64,000 bases of DNA from positions 1 to 64,000 of the forward strand of contig NZ_VFIE01000021.1 of assembly GCF_010119385.1 (NCBI RefSeq), given 5' to 3'. This document shows, piece after piece, positions 1 to 9,126 of this stretch. The stretch is from Nesterenkonia haasae (lineage in GTDB: Bacteria; Actinomycetota; Actinomycetes; Actinomycetales; Micrococcaceae). Within the stretch, counting starts at the first letter, position 1, and the number at the start of each line of letters is the position of its first letter. A program made the position numbers and the translations under genes. Below the pieces are notes generated by a model. The model made no database searches. It was given only the letters and a program-made list of their open reading frames with translations, and was not told the origin of the DNA.

Positions 1-36
1 GTGGGGTCTTCGGTGGGGTCTTCGGTGGGGTCTTCG
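1..36 (-). repeat. 12-bp tandem repeat coding for PTED units
   Basis: Three exact copies of a 12-base unit (gtggggtcttcg on the plus strand) run from the window edge. Read on the minus strand they encode Pro-Thr-Glu-Asp repeats at the end of the ice-binding-like protein. The array probably continues outside the window. Such in-frame repeats can change copy number and so alter stalk length. Confidence 0.8.
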
Positions 37-812
37 GTCGGCGGTGAGGTTTCGCAGCCCGGGGCGCTGAAAACATTGCTGTCCAGCGTGACAGCACCAG
101 TCCTCGCCAGAGCGCGTCCCTCCACGGTTGCTCCCGTGTTGACCGAAATTGAAGCCTGCGCCAGGATCGACCCGGCAAACGTGGTGTTAGTACCCAGTGT
201 TGCGGAGCTCCCTACCTGCCAGTAGACATTGCAGGCCTGTGCGCCGTTGGTGAGAGCGACGGTGCTCGACGTTGCAGTGATTAGGGTTGATGCTGCCTGG
301 AAAATAAAGACGGCGTCGGGATCTCCCTGTGCATCTAATGTCACCGTGCCGGTCAGCCCCAAGGGCCCACTGGAAGAGTAGACACCCTCGACGAATGTTT
401 GTCCTCCCAGGTCGGCCGAGACACTTGCAGTGGCTTCACGGCCGGCGAGGTCGGTATACGCGCTGCCCAAGTCTGATTGGGCCTGCCCGGCCTGGGCGTT
501 TCCGGCATGAATCGTGCCTAGCACTAGACCGGGTGGGAAGCCCGTGATCGCCGTTCCGGGGCTCACTCCGAGATCACCGCTCAGGACAGTGGGGCCGGTG
601 TTGGTAACGGTTTCTGCACCGAGCACTGAGTAGGACCCGACCGTGCCGAGGGTGGGAGGAGTCGCGGCATGTGCATTCGAGGCGAACGCCAGCGAGGCCG
701 AGATTGCGAGAAAAGCGGCGAGCACAGCTGCCAGTGCAGCTACAGCCCAAGGGCCGAATCCCGCCCGCCGGAGTGCTGATACTCGTTGCGGCGAGCTGAG
801 ATACATATTCAC
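1..812 (-). CDS. Secreted ice-binding-like (DUF3494) protein, C-terminus cut by window edge
   Basis: The frame stays open from a GTG at 812 (or an in-frame ATG at 806) to the window edge. AGGAGG at 817-822 is 4 bases from the GTG and 10 from the ATG, so the start is uncertain. The first ~45 residues form a signal peptide: Arg-rich start, Ala/Leu/Val-rich core, then SNAHA before the mature ATPPTLG. The body reads LGTVGSYSVLGAETVTNTG, then SGDLGVSPG, later VFIFQAASTLIT, CNVYWQVGSSATLG and TFAGSILAQASI. These are hallmarks of the DUF3494 beta-solenoid of bacterial ice-binding proteins and adhesins. After the domain comes a Pro-Thr-Glu-Asp repeat that leaves the window, probably a wall-spanning stalk. 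Family call is firm; true ice binding is only inferred. Confidence 0.85.
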   Translation of the reverse strand, partial: MNMYLSSPQRVSALRRAGFGPWAVAALAAVLAAFLAISASLAFASNAHAATPPTLGTVGSYSVLGAETVTNTGPTVLSGDLGVSPGTAITGFPPGLVLGTIHAGNAQAGQAQSDLGSAYTDLAGREATASVSADLGGQTFVEGVYSSSGPLGLTGTVTLDAQGDPDAVFIFQAASTLITATSSTVALTNGAQACNVYWQVGSSATLGTNTTFAGSILAQASISVNTGATVEGRALARTGAVTLDSNVFSAPGCETSPPTEDPTEDPTEDP

Positions 813-838
813 TTTTCCTCCTGGGGGGAACACCATAA

Positions 839-852
839 GTGCTGATCAGCAC
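839..852. promoter_or_regulatory. Perfect 14-bp palindrome upstream of the ice-binding-like gene
   Basis: GTGCTGATCAGCAC is a perfect 14-bp palindrome, 27 bases upstream of the GTG start of the DUF3494 gene and just upstream of its ribosome site. Its position suits an operator. No regulator gene lies beside it, so its function is inferred. Confidence 0.4.
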
Positions 853-995
853 GGTGGAGTCCCTAGATGCTCTGACAGTACGCCGTTGGGGGACAATGCA
901 CAATACGCAGGTTTGCGATCGGTGCAACGGCGCCAGGAGGTTCGTGGAGTGAAACCTAAACTAAGTCGGGACGCTAGAGAGAGCTAGCGCGCTAG

Positions 996-3347
996 TCAAT
1001 CTGTTGTCGTGGTCGTAACTCCAGCGTTGACCTGGCCGAACTTCGATGGAATCACTGAGCTCCAGGCTTCTTTGAGTTCGTCGAGGCCGATGCCGAAGCT
1101 ACCGTCGGGGAACGGGCCGGCCACCTCAATCCCTCCGGACTCGGCGTCAACCACGCCCAAACGCAGTGCGGGGAAACCACGAGCAGTGGTCATATCGGTG
1201 AATCTCAGCTCCTCCGAGCGTGGCAGTGAGACTAAGACACGTCCCTGGGACTCACTGAACAGTGCGGTGAAAGGGTCCAGCTCGTCTCGCTCACACAGTT
1301 CATGCACCGAGGTACGTGACCCCACACCGAAGCGCAGGCTCATCTCTGCCAATGCGGCAGCTAGTCCACCTTCTGAGAGATCGTGGGCGGCGTCGATCAT
1401 TCCATCCCGTGAAGCGTTGATGAGGATCTCGCCGAGAGTCTTCTCCACGTTCAGGTCCACCGCGGGTGGTAGGCCGCCGAGGTGACCGCGTTGACGGGCA
1501 AACTCAGAACCGTTCAGCTCATCACGAGTGGTGCCCAGAAGGTAGATCGCCTGGCCGTCTGCCCACCGCTGAAAACCGGATGGGGTGCGCCGGGAGACGT
1601 CGTCAAACTTGCCCAGAACCCCGACTACCGGAGTGGGGTGGATGGCTCGTCCGGCTGTCTGGTTGTAGAGGCTCACGTTGCCGCCGGTCACCGGGATTCC
1701 GAGTTCCATGCAGGCATCCGCGAGCCCGCGCACGGCTTCAGCGAACTGCCACATGACCTCCGGGTCCTCTGGAGAGCCGAAGTTCAGACAATCGCTGACA
1801 GCCAGCGGGACCGCTCCAGCAGTGGCAACGTTGCGGTAGGCCTCAGCCAGAGCCAGCTGAGCACCCGCGTAGGGGTCCAGGTAGGCATAGCGATCATTGC
1901 AGTCAGTAGCCAACCCCACCCCGAGGCCGGTCGCCTCGTCAACCCGGATGACACCTGAATCATCCGGCTGAGACAGCGCGGTATTGCCGCCCACAAAACG
2001 ATCGAACTGATCGGTGATCCAGGACTTATCAGCCATATTCGGACTCGTCATCAGGTCCAGAACGGCCTCGCCGAGCTCCTCAGCTGAAGCGGGAAGCCCC
2101 TGGCCTGCTTCCGCTGAGCGAAAAGTATCGGCCTGGAGTTCATCCTGCCAGGCGGGGCGATGGTATGGGCGCTCATAGACGGGGCCATCGTGGGCGACCG
2201 TCCGTGGGTCGACGTCGACAATGGTCTCGCCGTCCCAGTCAATGATGAGTCGGCCGGTGTCAGTGACTTCACCAAGCCAGGAAAATTCAACACCCCATCT
2301 CGCCAGGACGGCCTCGAACGCCTCAGCGTTTTCCGGTGTGACGACCGCCATCATGCGTTCCTGGGACTCCGACATGAGGATCTCACCAGGAGTAAGGGTG
2401 TGGTCCCGCAACAGCACATCGGTCAGCTCTACATGCATCCCGCCCTCACCATTGGAGGCCAGCTCGGAAGTCGCGCAACTGATCCCTGCCGCGCCCAGGT
2501 CTTGTATCCCCTCGACCAGATTATTGTGGAAAAGTTCCAGGCAGCATTCAATGAGGACCTTCTCTGCGAACGGGTCACCCACCTGTACTGCTGGGCGCTT
2601 AGAGGGTTTGGTGTCGTCAAAGGACTCAGAGGCCAGGACGGACGCACCTCCGATGCCGTCACCACCAGTGCGGGCGCCGAAGAGCACCACTTTGTTGCCG
2701 ACCCCGGAGGCGTTGGCAAGGCGCAAATCCCCGTGCTTGAGAACTCCTACCGCGAGAGCATTGACCAGCGGGTTCTGCTGGTAAACAGAATCGAAGACGA
2801 CTTCCCCGCCAATATTGGGCAGTCCCAGGGAGTTTCCGTAGCCGCCGATTCCGGCCACGACGCCTGGAAGCACACGTTGAGTGTCCGGGTGGTCGATGTC
2901 GCCGAAGCGCAGCGGATCCATCACCGCTACCGGACGCGCGCCCATGGAAATAATGTCGCGAACGATCCCCCCAATCCCGGTCGCGGCACCCTGATAGGGC
3001 TCCACGTAGCTGGGGTGGTTGTGTGACTCGATCTTGAAGGTCACCGCCCAACCCTCGCCAAGGTCGGTGACACCGGCATTTTCGCCGATGCCCACCATGA
3101 GGTCCTTCTTCATCTCCTCTGTGACCTTGTCGCCGAACTGACGCAGGTGAACCTTGGAGGACTTATAAGAGCAATGCTCGGACCACATCACCGAATACAT
3201 GGCAAGCTCTGCCGCAGTGGGCCGCCGGCCGAGAATGTCGAGGATACGATCGTACTCATCCTGCTTCAGACCGAGTTCGGCCCAGGGAAGCTCAGTTTCC
3301 GGGGTATCCCCGGCGTTTTCTACTGTGTCAATGTTGAAATCGCTCAC
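996..3347 (-). CDS. purL: Phosphoribosylformylglycinamidine synthase subunit PurL
   Basis: Large synthase subunit of de novo purine synthesis, which makes FGAM from FGAR, ATP and ammonia supplied by PurQ. The 783-residue length fits the small-type PurL that works with separate PurS and PurQ. The motif [17 protein letters not shown] near residues 54-70 is the PurL signature. Gly-rich ATP-binding stretches such as [15 protein letters not shown] and [11 protein letters not shown] follow. The GTG start at 3347 overlaps the purQ stop by four bases (GTGA), so translation is coupled. It is the last gene of purS-purQ-purL. Confidence 0.97.
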   Translation of the reverse strand: MSDFNIDTVENAGDTPETELPWAELGLKQDEYDRILDILGRRPTAAELAMYSVMWSEHCSYKSSKVHLRQFGDKVTEEMKKDLMVGIGENAGVTDLGEGWAVTFKIESHNHPSYVEPYQGAATGIGGIVRDIISMGARPVAVMDPLRFGDIDHPDTQRVLPGVVAGIGGYGNSLGLPNIGGEVVFDSVYQQNPLVNALAVGVLKHGDLRLANASGVGNKVVLFGARTGGDGIGGASVLASESFDDTKPSKRPAVQVGDPFAEKVLIECCLELFHNNLVEGIQDLGAAGISCATSELASNGEGGMHVELTDVLLRDHTLTPGEILMSESQERMMAVVTPENAEAFEAVLARWGVEFSWLGEVTDTGRLIIDWDGETIVDVDPRTVAHDGPVYERPYHRPAWQDELQADTFRSAEAGQGLPASAEELGEAVLDLMTSPNMADKSWITDQFDRFVGGNTALSQPDDSGVIRVDEATGLGVGLATDCNDRYAYLDPYAGAQLALAEAYRNVATAGAVPLAVSDCLNFGSPEDPEVMWQFAEAVRGLADACMELGIPVTGGNVSLYNQTAGRAIHPTPVVGVLGKFDDVSRRTPSGFQRWADGQAIYLLGTTRDELNGSEFARQRGHLGGLPPAVDLNVEKTLGEILINASRDGMIDAAHDLSEGGLAAALAEMSLRFGVGSRTSVHELCERDELDPFTALFSESQGRVLVSLPRSEELRFTDMTTARGFPALRLGVVDAESGGIEVAGPFPDGSFGIGLDELKEAWSSVIPSKFGQVNAGVTTTTTD

Positions 3348-4120
3348 GCATTCCCCCCAGTCAATGACGAGACCACGGAGGTGAAAATCGTCAGTCCGTC
3401 TGTTCCTTCGCGTAACCCGGTGGCGTCGTCGGGGCCGTAGCCGGCTTCCACTGCGTGCTCCGGGTGCGGCATGAGACCCACTACGTTGCCTCGCTCATTG
3501 GCCACTCCAGCAATGTCGTTCTTTGAGCCATTGGGGGAGGCGCCGACGTACCGGAAGACCACACGGCCCTGGTCTTCTAGAGCATGGAGCGTTGCGTCGT
3601 CGACGACGTACTGCCCGTCCTGGTTCTTCATGGGCACAGTGATGAGTTCGTCCTGGGTGAACTGCGAGGTCCACGCAGTCTCAGTGTTCTCAACCCGGAG
3701 CACCTGATCGCGGCAGGTGAACTTCAGGTGGTCATTCTTGATCATTGAGCCGGGAAGCAGGTGCGCCTCCGTGAGGATCTGGAAGCCGTTGCAGATGCCC
3801 AATACGGGCAGTGGGGAACCTGCGGCTGCCCCAGCTTCGGCGACGATTGTGTTCATCACCGGTGCAAAACGGGCGATTGCCCCGGCGCGCAGATAGTCGC
3901 CGTAGCTGAACCCACCAGGAAGGATGACGGCGTCCACCCCATGGAGAGCGTCGTTCGCGTGCCAAAGCGGCACGGGGGTGCCTCCACCGAGACGGACAGC
4001 GCGGGCGGCGTCGCGGTCGTCCAATGTGCCGGGGAAGGTGACGATGCCGATGCGGGCGCCAGCCAGCGGTGAAGTCTCAGGAACGGTGTGATCGCCGATG
4101 AGCGGAGTTTCTGCGGTCAT
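3344..4120 (-). CDS. purQ: Phosphoribosylformylglycinamidine synthase subunit PurQ
   Basis: Class I glutaminase subunit that feeds ammonia to PurL. The nucleophile is Cys110 in [10 protein letters not shown], and the His/Glu pair lies in [11 protein letters not shown] near the C-terminus. [12 protein letters not shown] and [17 protein letters not shown] are typical PurQ motifs. At 258 residues it carries about 20 extra N-terminal residues relative to the common length, but no better in-frame start is visible. It lies 6 bases after purS and overlaps purL by four bases. Confidence 0.96.
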   Translation of the reverse strand: MTAETPLIGDHTVPETSPLAGARIGIVTFPGTLDDRDAARAVRLGGGTPVPLWHANDALHGVDAVILPGGFSYGDYLRAGAIARFAPVMNTIVAEAGAAAGSPLPVLGICNGFQILTEAHLLPGSMIKNDHLKFTCRDQVLRVENTETAWTSQFTQDELITVPMKNQDGQYVVDDATLHALEDQGRVVFRYVGASPNGSKNDIAGVANERGNVVGLMPHPEHAVEAGYGPDDATGLREGTDGLTIFTSVVSSLTGGNA

Positions 4121-4126
4121 GTGCGG

Positions 4127-4381
4127 TTACAGGCCCTCAGCCACGGTCACGGATACGACATCCTCGATCACTGGGTTGGACAACATCTCAGCGGCCGCGG
4201 TGCGAGCGGATTCGAGAAGCTCATCAGTGACCTCGCCGTCGATGTTCAGTTCGAACCGTTTGCCTTGGCGGACACTAGAAAAGCCGGTGAATCCAAGGTG
4301 GGGGAGTGCGTTGGCGATGGCCTTGCCCTGCGGATCGAGGATCTCAGGCTTGGGCATGACCTCGACGACGATCGTAGGCAC
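4127..4381 (-). CDS. purS: Phosphoribosylformylglycinamidine synthase subunit PurS
   Basis: Small 84-residue subunit that bridges PurQ and PurL and supports ammonia transfer. It begins PTIVVEVMPKPEILDPQG and has VRQGKRFELNIDG, both typical of PurS. A GTG start at 4381 follows AGGAG with a six-base spacer. It is the first gene of the purSQL operon, so the purine promoter should lie just upstream, between 4382 and the VOC remnant. Confidence 0.95.
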   Translation of the reverse strand: MPTIVVEVMPKPEILDPQGKAIANALPHLGFTGFSSVRQGKRFELNIDGEVTDELLESARTAAAEMLSNPVIEDVVSVTVAEGL

Positions 4382-4622
4382 GTAAGTCTCCTGGGGCTGT
4401 GTTCGGAATGGACCAGTTCACAATCCTACCTGGGAGCGCCGTGTGCGCGCCTCATGGTGGCTTTCAGGGAGTTGTTGAGCCTTCAGCCTCCTTATAGATG
4501 CCTGACGACGCAACACCAACCTGACAAGTGAATGTCTCGGGGGGACGGTTTTCGGGACGATGGTGCTGTTGGCGGCGACTTGCCTGTGCTGGGTACTCTC
4601 CCGTTGCTTGTCATTGCCACAC

Positions 4623-4844
4623 TCATAGACCGGCCGGGGGAGTTGTGGCAACGCCGTTCGATCCACGGCGCGTTCTACGCAGTGACCTCTCTGAGCAGCA
4701 CCATGCCAGAGCCCGTCCCAAGAAGTCATCGTCCGATGCAGCCGGTTCCACTCCTAGCTGCCGATAGAACCGGTCCCAAGACTCGAAGTCGGAGGTGAAG
4801 TGGATGGGCTGGACGGTCAGTGCTGGAAGGGAGGGCATGGTCAC
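4623..4844 (-). pseudogene. Broken VOC (glyoxalase-like) gene fragment
   Basis: A GTG at 4844 overlaps the stop of the upstream ribbon-helix-helix gene (GTGA). The first ~40 residues (LTVQPIHFTSDFESWDRFYR, then QLGVEPAASDDD) resemble the N-terminus of VOC-superfamily proteins. After about position 4730 this frame turns Arg-rich and unlike any VOC protein. A neighbouring frame reads LLGTGSGMVLLREVTA, which fits a VOC strand, and then hits a stop. This suggests a frameshift plus a stop in a decayed gene. The rest, down to purS (4382-4622), shows nothing recognisable. Alternatively it is a genuine short protein of unknown function. Confidence 0.4.
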
Positions 4845-5020
4845 TGTGCTGGCTCCTTTTCTGCAGTGGCGGATGCGGAGGCGTTCTTCTCCAAATAGTC
4901 ACCCAGGATCCGCTCGACGAAGGAGGAGAGCGAGGTGCCCTCATCGATACAGCGGTGTTTGATGGCGCGCACGAGCTCCGGCGGGAGATATACGTTGAAC
5001 TGGGTTTTTTTCTCCGTCAT
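4841..5020 (-). CDS. Small ribbon-helix-helix (CopG-like) DNA-binding protein
   Basis: A 59-residue frame starting at ATG 5020: MTEKKTQFNVYLPPELVRAI, then KHRCIDEGTSLSSFVERILG. The short beta strand (TQFNVYLP) followed by two helices split by GTSLS is the classic ribbon-helix-helix fold of CopG/Arc-type repressors and antitoxins. A Lys/Glu/Ala-rich tail follows. It overlaps the next frame (VOC fragment) by four bases. No toxin gene is recognisable, so a toxin-antitoxin role is not supported. The divergent spacer 5021-5171 should hold its promoter. Confidence 0.75.
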   Translation of the reverse strand: MTEKKTQFNVYLPPELVRAIKHRCIDEGTSLSSFVERILGDYLEKNASASATAEKEPAQ

Positions 5021-5171
5021 GCAAGTATGCTAGCAAACTAGAATTTGATCCGAAATACCGCGAGGCCGGTGATAGCAACCACAATTGGTGAATTCTGGGA
5101 AGAGTTTGAGTGCTCCAGGTGTTGCAGACACTGGTACTTCAAATTTGAAACACATAGCGGAGGGGCACCTC

Positions 5172-5825
5172 ATGACACAGCAGCTGAGCATCGGCATCCT
5201 GGGCGCCGGGAGAGTCGGCACGGCAGTAGCACGCCAGGCGATCCGCGCTGGGCATACCGTACACATCGCTACCGGGAAGCCGGCCCATGACATCCAACTG
5301 CTCACCGAGGTGATTGTTCCCGGCGCCCAGGCTGTTGAAAAAGAGGACCTGCGAGGCTCCGACATCATCATCGTGGCAGTGCCTCTGCACAAGTACCGCA
5401 GCATCGACACAGATGTCCTGCGCGGCCACGTAGTCATCGACACTATGAACTATTGGGCACCGGTCGACGGTGTGATGGACGAGTTTGAATCCGGCCCCTC
5501 CACCTCCGAAGTGATTGCAGACTTCTTTGGGCAGGTGCGACTCGTGAAGACGCTCAACCACATCGGCTACGGCGAACTGGAGGTGGAGTCTCACCCGGCA
5601 GGAGCCCCGGGTCGGCGTGCGCTCGCAGTGGCTGCTGATGACGACGACGCCAAACAGTTGGTTGCTGCCTTCATCGACTCACTGGGCTATGACGCCGTGG
5701 ACGCAGGCCCACTCGCCGCCGGTCAGGCCTTGGAGAACGGGACCGAAATTTTCAACGGTCGCCACAACGCTGAGCAGATGAGGTCACTGCTGGACCAGTG
5801 TCACCGAGTCCTGACTAACGCCTAG
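5172..5825 (+). CDS. NADPH-dependent F420 reductase-like oxidoreductase
   Basis: A 217-residue Rossmann protein. The N-terminus SIGILGAGRVGTAVARQAIR carries the GxGxxG dinucleotide fold, and DIIIVAVPLHKYRSI is the second core strand. The layout matches the NADP/F420-dependent oxidoreductase family, in which the first domain binds NADP. The ATG at 5172 was chosen because GGAGGGG lies six bases upstream; the longer frame from 5085 has no such site. Substrate unknown. Its TAG stop shares four bases with the stop of the convergent gene (CTAG, 5822-5825). Confidence 0.8.
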   Translation: MTQQLSIGILGAGRVGTAVARQAIRAGHTVHIATGKPAHDIQLLTEVIVPGAQAVEKEDLRGSDIIIVAVPLHKYRSIDTDVLRGHVVIDTMNYWAPVDGVMDEFESGPSTSEVIADFFGQVRLVKTLNHIGYGELEVESHPAGAPGRRALAVAADDDDAKQLVAAFIDSLGYDAVDAGPLAAGQALENGTEIFNGRHNAEQMRSLLDQCHRVLTNA

Positions 5826-6736
5826 CTAGAAGCAGGCGCGCCGGGCAACCGGTCGAGAACGCTCAGCAGCTGACCCCGCAGTACTTGGGACTCGCGAGAG
5901 AACTCCTGCTGGGCCCGGGTGTACTGCGCGCGGCCTGCTGGTTCCTCGATTCGTACTGGGTCGTATCCCCAGTCCTGCAGGTCGTAAGGGGAGGCGCGCA
6001 TATCCAGTTCGCGGATTCGCCACGCTAGATCGAAGCAGGCCAGAAGCAGATCGCTGCTGACAGCCGGGATGAGCTTATAGGCCCACTTGTAGAGGTCCAT
6101 ATTCGCGTGCAAACAGCCTGGTTGTTCCATTCGGATCTGATTCTCGCGGAGAGGCTGCACAGTGTTGAGCGGTTTGGCGGAGGGAGTGTAGAACCGGAAT
6201 GCATCAAAGTGCGTGCAGGTGATCCTCAGAGACTCGACCACTTCATCGGTGCCCTGTGCGCCCAGACGCAGCGGCACCTGGTCGTGGCGTTGGCCGTGTT
6301 CGCGGGACCGGTAGACCATCGCCCACTCGTGCAGGCCGAAACACCCGAGTTGGGTTGGCCGCTCCACCGTTGTACTCAGCAGGCGTCGAGCGAAGTCGAT
6401 GATGGATGACCGTGCTGAGCTGAAGGTGTCCACATCTACGGTCACTCCGCCGGCGGCTGTGCCATCCTCAACGGGCTGGTAGAAGCGCCAGTCGGCCTGC
6501 TCGGAGTCCCCTACGGCCTGCAAAACGGCGCCGATGCCGGGATGCCAACGAGCCAATTGCCCGGGCTTATAGGAGTAGTAGGTGAACAGGAAATCCTCTA
6601 CAGGGTGTTTCTTACCAGCCTTGCGCCGAGTCAGGAAGCCCTCGGTATAGCGGCTGACAGCTCGATGATGGAGTATCGCGCGCTCTTGATGCTCTTCCGG
6701 TGAGAGGAACACTAAGGTCGGGGAGGCAGGGGGCAT
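5822..6736 (-). CDS. Conserved protein, annotated in actinobacteria as 3-methyladenine DNA glycosylase
   Basis: A 304-residue soluble protein with HQERAILHHRAVSRYTEGFL near the N-terminus, then HPVEDFLFTYYSYKPGQLARWHPG and GCFGLHEWAMVYR. This set is well conserved in actinobacterial proteins that carry the name 3-methyladenine DNA glycosylase. I see no helix-hairpin-helix or AlkA/Tag catalytic motif that would prove that activity. The last ~50 residues are a helical Arg-rich tail. It is a single gene, separated from lysC by a strong hairpin at 6867-6909, and ends tail-to-tail on the preceding oxidoreductase. Confidence 0.7.
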   Translation of the reverse strand: MPPASPTLVFLSPEEHQERAILHHRAVSRYTEGFLTRRKAGKKHPVEDFLFTYYSYKPGQLARWHPGIGAVLQAVGDSEQADWRFYQPVEDGTAAGGVTVDVDTFSSARSSIIDFARRLLSTTVERPTQLGCFGLHEWAMVYRSREHGQRHDQVPLRLGAQGTDEVVESLRITCTHFDAFRFYTPSAKPLNTVQPLRENQIRMEQPGCLHANMDLYKWAYKLIPAVSSDLLLACFDLAWRIRELDMRASPYDLQDWGYDPVRIEEPAGRAQYTRAQQEFSRESQVLRGQLLSVLDRLPGAPASS

Positions 6737-6866
6737 CGTCCCCTAAGAATACCGGGAGTGGGACCGCTGGTTTTCAGGAAACATGGAGTACAACGCCGAA
6801 AACCGAGCCATAGCTGAACTGAGGCTGAGATTTCGCTAAACTAGAAATGTCAACTCGCACCTTAAG

Positions 6867-6909
6867 CTCAGGGCGGCAGGCCTCCAGACTGGAAGCCTGC
6901 CGCCCTGAG
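6867..6909 (-). terminator. Strong hairpin after lysC
   Basis: A perfect 15-bp stem (arms 6867-6881 and 6895-6909, GC-rich, CTCAGGGCGGCAGGC and its complement). The loop can itself pair further. It starts 15 bases after the lysC stop. There is no clean T-run, but strong hairpins without T-runs are common at actinobacterial gene ends. Confidence 0.75.
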
Positions 6910-6923
6910 TCGTTGGTCGGCGG

Positions 6924-7439
6924 TCAGCGCCCGGTACCGGCGTAGACTTTCGCCTCTTCGTCGGAGTCCAGGTCAAAGGCCGTGTGGATGGCCTGGACCG
7001 CCTTACTCAGCAGCTCGACATCAGTGATGACCGAGACACGGATCTCTGAAGTGGAAATCAGTCCGATGTTGATACCTGCATCCCTGAGCGCGGTGAAGAA
7101 GCGTGCAGAAACTCCGGGATGGTTGCGCATGCCCCCACCCACCAGTGATACCTTGCCGACTTGAGGGACAAAGTCCAGGTTCTGGAAGCCGATGACGTCC
7201 TTGTGCTCCAGCAGGATGCGTTGTGCCTTATCACCGTCGGCACCTGGCAGGGTGAAGGAGATATTGGTCGTCTTGGTCTCCATGGACACATCTTGGACGA
7301 TCATGTCGATGTTGATGCCGGCCTCGGCGATGTGATTGAAGATCTCGGCGGCCTTGCCGGGCACATCCGGCACCCCGGTAATCGTCAGCTTGCCTTCAGT
7401 GTCGTCGTGGGAGACACCGGAGATGATGGGCTGTTCCAA
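6924..7439 (-). CDS. lysC: Probable internal-start beta chain of aspartate kinase
   Basis: Actinobacterial lysC is known to make a beta subunit from an internal in-frame start, about 172 residues in Corynebacterium. Here there is no ATG at the matching place. A TTG at 7439 sits exactly before [12 protein letters not shown] and is preceded by AAGGAAGG (7447-7454) with a seven-base spacer. The predicted product is 171 residues, almost the family length, and contains both ACT domains. The internal start is inferred from this match. Confidence 0.6.
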   Translation of the reverse strand: MEQPIISGVSHDDTEGKLTITGVPDVPGKAAEIFNHIAEAGINIDMIVQDVSMETKTTNISFTLPGADGDKAQRILLEHKDVIGFQNLDFVPQVGKVSLVGGGMRNHPGVSARFFTALRDAGINIGLISTSEIRVSVITDVELLSKAVQAIHTAFDLDSDEEAKVYAGTGR

Positions 7440-8207
7440 GGGTTCGCCTTCCTTAATGATGACTTTGTCTGACTCGTCTGGGATGACCCAGGTGCCTTCC
7501 TTATCGGAAAAGGAGGACCGTACATGGAGCTTCACGCCGAAACGGCGGGCGTACTCCACACTGCGCAGGTGCAGGACTTTGGTTCCGGCAGCGGCCATCT
7601 CCAGCATGTCTTCACTGGAGATGGAATCAATCTTCTGGGCTGTGGAGACAACCCGTGGATCTGCGGTGAAGACACCATCAACATCGGTGTAAATCTCACA
7701 GACGTCCGCGTTGAGGGCAGCAGCTAGGGCCACTGCGGTGGTATCAGAACCCCCGCGTCCCATGGTGGTGATGTCCTTCGATTCCCGGCTCATTCCCTGG
7801 AACCCCGCGACGATCCCCACATGGCCGGTGTCGACCGCTTCTTGGACGCGCAGGGGGGAGACCTCGATGATACGGGCTTTGCCATGGATGGCGTCTGTGA
7901 TCATGCCGGCCTGCGAGCCGGTGAAGGATTGCGCAGTCTCCCCAAGTTCGTGAATGGCCATGGCGAGCAGGGCCATGGACATGCGCTCACCTGAAGAGAG
8001 CAGAATATCCATTTCCCGGAGCGGCGGGGTGGTGGAGATCGCGCCCGCCAGATCTAACAGGTCATCGGTGGTGTCGCCCATGGCTGAGACGACCACGACC
8101 ACCTGGTTGCCGGCATTCTTGGTTTCGACGATCCGCCGGGCGACCCGTTTGATGGATTCGGCGTCCTGCACGGACGATCCGCCGTATTTTTGGACTATGA
8201 GACTCAT
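6924..8207 (-). CDS. lysC: Aspartate kinase (alpha chain)
   Basis: Phosphorylates aspartate, the first step to lysine, threonine, methionine and diaminopimelate. 427 residues: kinase domain with the KYGGSSV motif at residues 7-13, [16 protein letters not shown] and [16 protein letters not shown]; then two C-terminal ACT domains (about 265-420) that bind feedback inhibitors, including [15 protein letters not shown] and [14 protein letters not shown]. The asd gene, often next door, is not present here. The start ATG at 8207 has only a weak distant GGGAGTGAG ribosome site. An internal start for a beta chain is listed separately. Confidence 0.97.
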   Translation of the reverse strand: MSLIVQKYGGSSVQDAESIKRVARRIVETKNAGNQVVVVVSAMGDTTDDLLDLAGAISTTPPLREMDILLSSGERMSMALLAMAIHELGETAQSFTGSQAGMITDAIHGKARIIEVSPLRVQEAVDTGHVGIVAGFQGMSRESKDITTMGRGGSDTTAVALAAALNADVCEIYTDVDGVFTADPRVVSTAQKIDSISSEDMLEMAAAGTKVLHLRSVEYARRFGVKLHVRSSFSDKEGTWVIPDESDKVIIKEGEPLEQPIISGVSHDDTEGKLTITGVPDVPGKAAEIFNHIAEAGINIDMIVQDVSMETKTTNISFTLPGADGDKAQRILLEHKDVIGFQNLDFVPQVGKVSLVGGGMRNHPGVSARFFTALRDAGINIGLISTSEIRVSVITDVELLSKAVQAIHTAFDLDSDEEAKVYAGTGR

Positions 8208-8292
8208 AGAGGTATTTGCTCACTCCCGGTGAGGTTGGTTGGTGGGCTGGCCACCAGTTTATGTGGTCAAGTGTGACAGGTTCAGGCGTCGT

Positions 8293-9126
8293 TCAGTGCC
8301 CCAGCACCGCGGAGAGGAACTTCCGGGTGCGTTCCTGTTCAGGGTTGGTGAAGATCTTGTCTGGGTGGCCTTCTTCCACCACGTGACCGCCGTCAAACAT
8401 CATCACCTTATGGCTGACATCACGAGCGAATCCCATCTCATGGGTGACAATGAGCATTGTCACATTCGTGGTGTCAGCGACTTGGCGCAGGATGTTGAGG
8501 ACGTCATCGACCACCTCGGGGTCCAGGGCTGAGGTGACTTCATCCAGGAGAAGGATCTCAGGGTCCATAGCCAGTGCGCGGGCAATCGCCACGCGCTGCT
8601 GCTGCCCCCCGGAGAGGCTGCTGGGGTGGGAGTCAGCCTTGTCCGGAAGGCCCACCTGCTCAAGGAGGGAGTGTGCCTTGGCGATCGCGTCCTTTTTGGA
8701 CTGGCCCAGCACATGAATGGGAGCCTCAATGATGTTCTCCAACACTGTCATGTTGGGGAAGAGGTTGAACTGCTGGAAGACCATGCCGATCCGCGTGCGC
8801 AGCTTCTTCTGGTCCTTCTTGGACACCGGGACCCTTTTGCCGTCACGGTTCTCATGGGTCAGGGGTTGGCCATCGATGTAGATGTAACCGCCGGTGAGCT
8901 CCTCGAGGGTCATCACCAGCCGCAGGATCGTGGTCTTACCTGACCCGGATGGGCCGATCAGTGTGACCCGCTCGCCTTGAGCGACTTCGAAGTTGAGGTC
9001 TTTGAGCACGATGTTGTCGCCGAAGCGCTTTTCGACGTCGACGAACTTGATCACCGGGGTGTCGGATGGTGAGAACGACGCCGCGGCTTCAGGCTGGGTG
9101 CCGGCAGCGTCAGTGGGCGTAGGCAA
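8293..9126 (-). CDS. ehuA: Ectoine-type ABC transporter ATP-binding protein
   Basis: ATPase of a polar amino acid-type importer. Walker A GPSGSGKTT, signature LSGGQQQRVAIARAL, Walker B ILLLDEVTSALDPE and the H-loop VTHEMGFARDV are all present. The open frame runs far upstream, but the best start is TTG 9126: GGAG lies seven bases upstream, giving a 277-residue protein that overlaps ehuD by 17 bases. A later GTG before IKFVDVEKRFG has no ribosome site. It is the fourth gene in the order ehuB-ehuC-ehuD-ehuA known for ectoine/hydroxyectoine uptake. Substrate is inferred from order and family. Confidence 0.8.
   Translation of the reverse strand: MPTPTDAAGTQPEAAASFSPSDTPVIKFVDVEKRFGDNIVLKDLNFEVAQGERVTLIGPSGSGKTTILRLVMTLEELTGGYIYIDGQPLTHENRDGKRVPVSKKDQKKLRTRIGMVFQQFNLFPNMTVLENIIEAPIHVLGQSKKDAIAKAHSLLEQVGLPDKADSHPSSLSGGQQQRVAIARALAMDPEILLLDEVTSALDPEVVDDVLNILRQVADTTNVTMLIVTHEMGFARDVSHKVMMFDGGHVVEEGHPDKIFTNPEQERTRKFLSAVLGH

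Noticed and set aside
984-995. CTAGCGCGCTAG palindrome after the purL stop as a terminator
   Set aside because: It is a perfect 12-bp palindrome without a loop or T-run, so too weak to call.
2160-3026. 288-codon open frame on the plus strand within purL
   Set aside because: It is antisense to the well-conserved purL gene and has no family features; typical of GC-rich opposite-strand frames.
4841-5020. Toxin-antitoxin module with the ribbon-helix-helix gene as antitoxin
   Set aside because: The coupled frame resembles a VOC protein fragment, not a ParE, MazF or other toxin.
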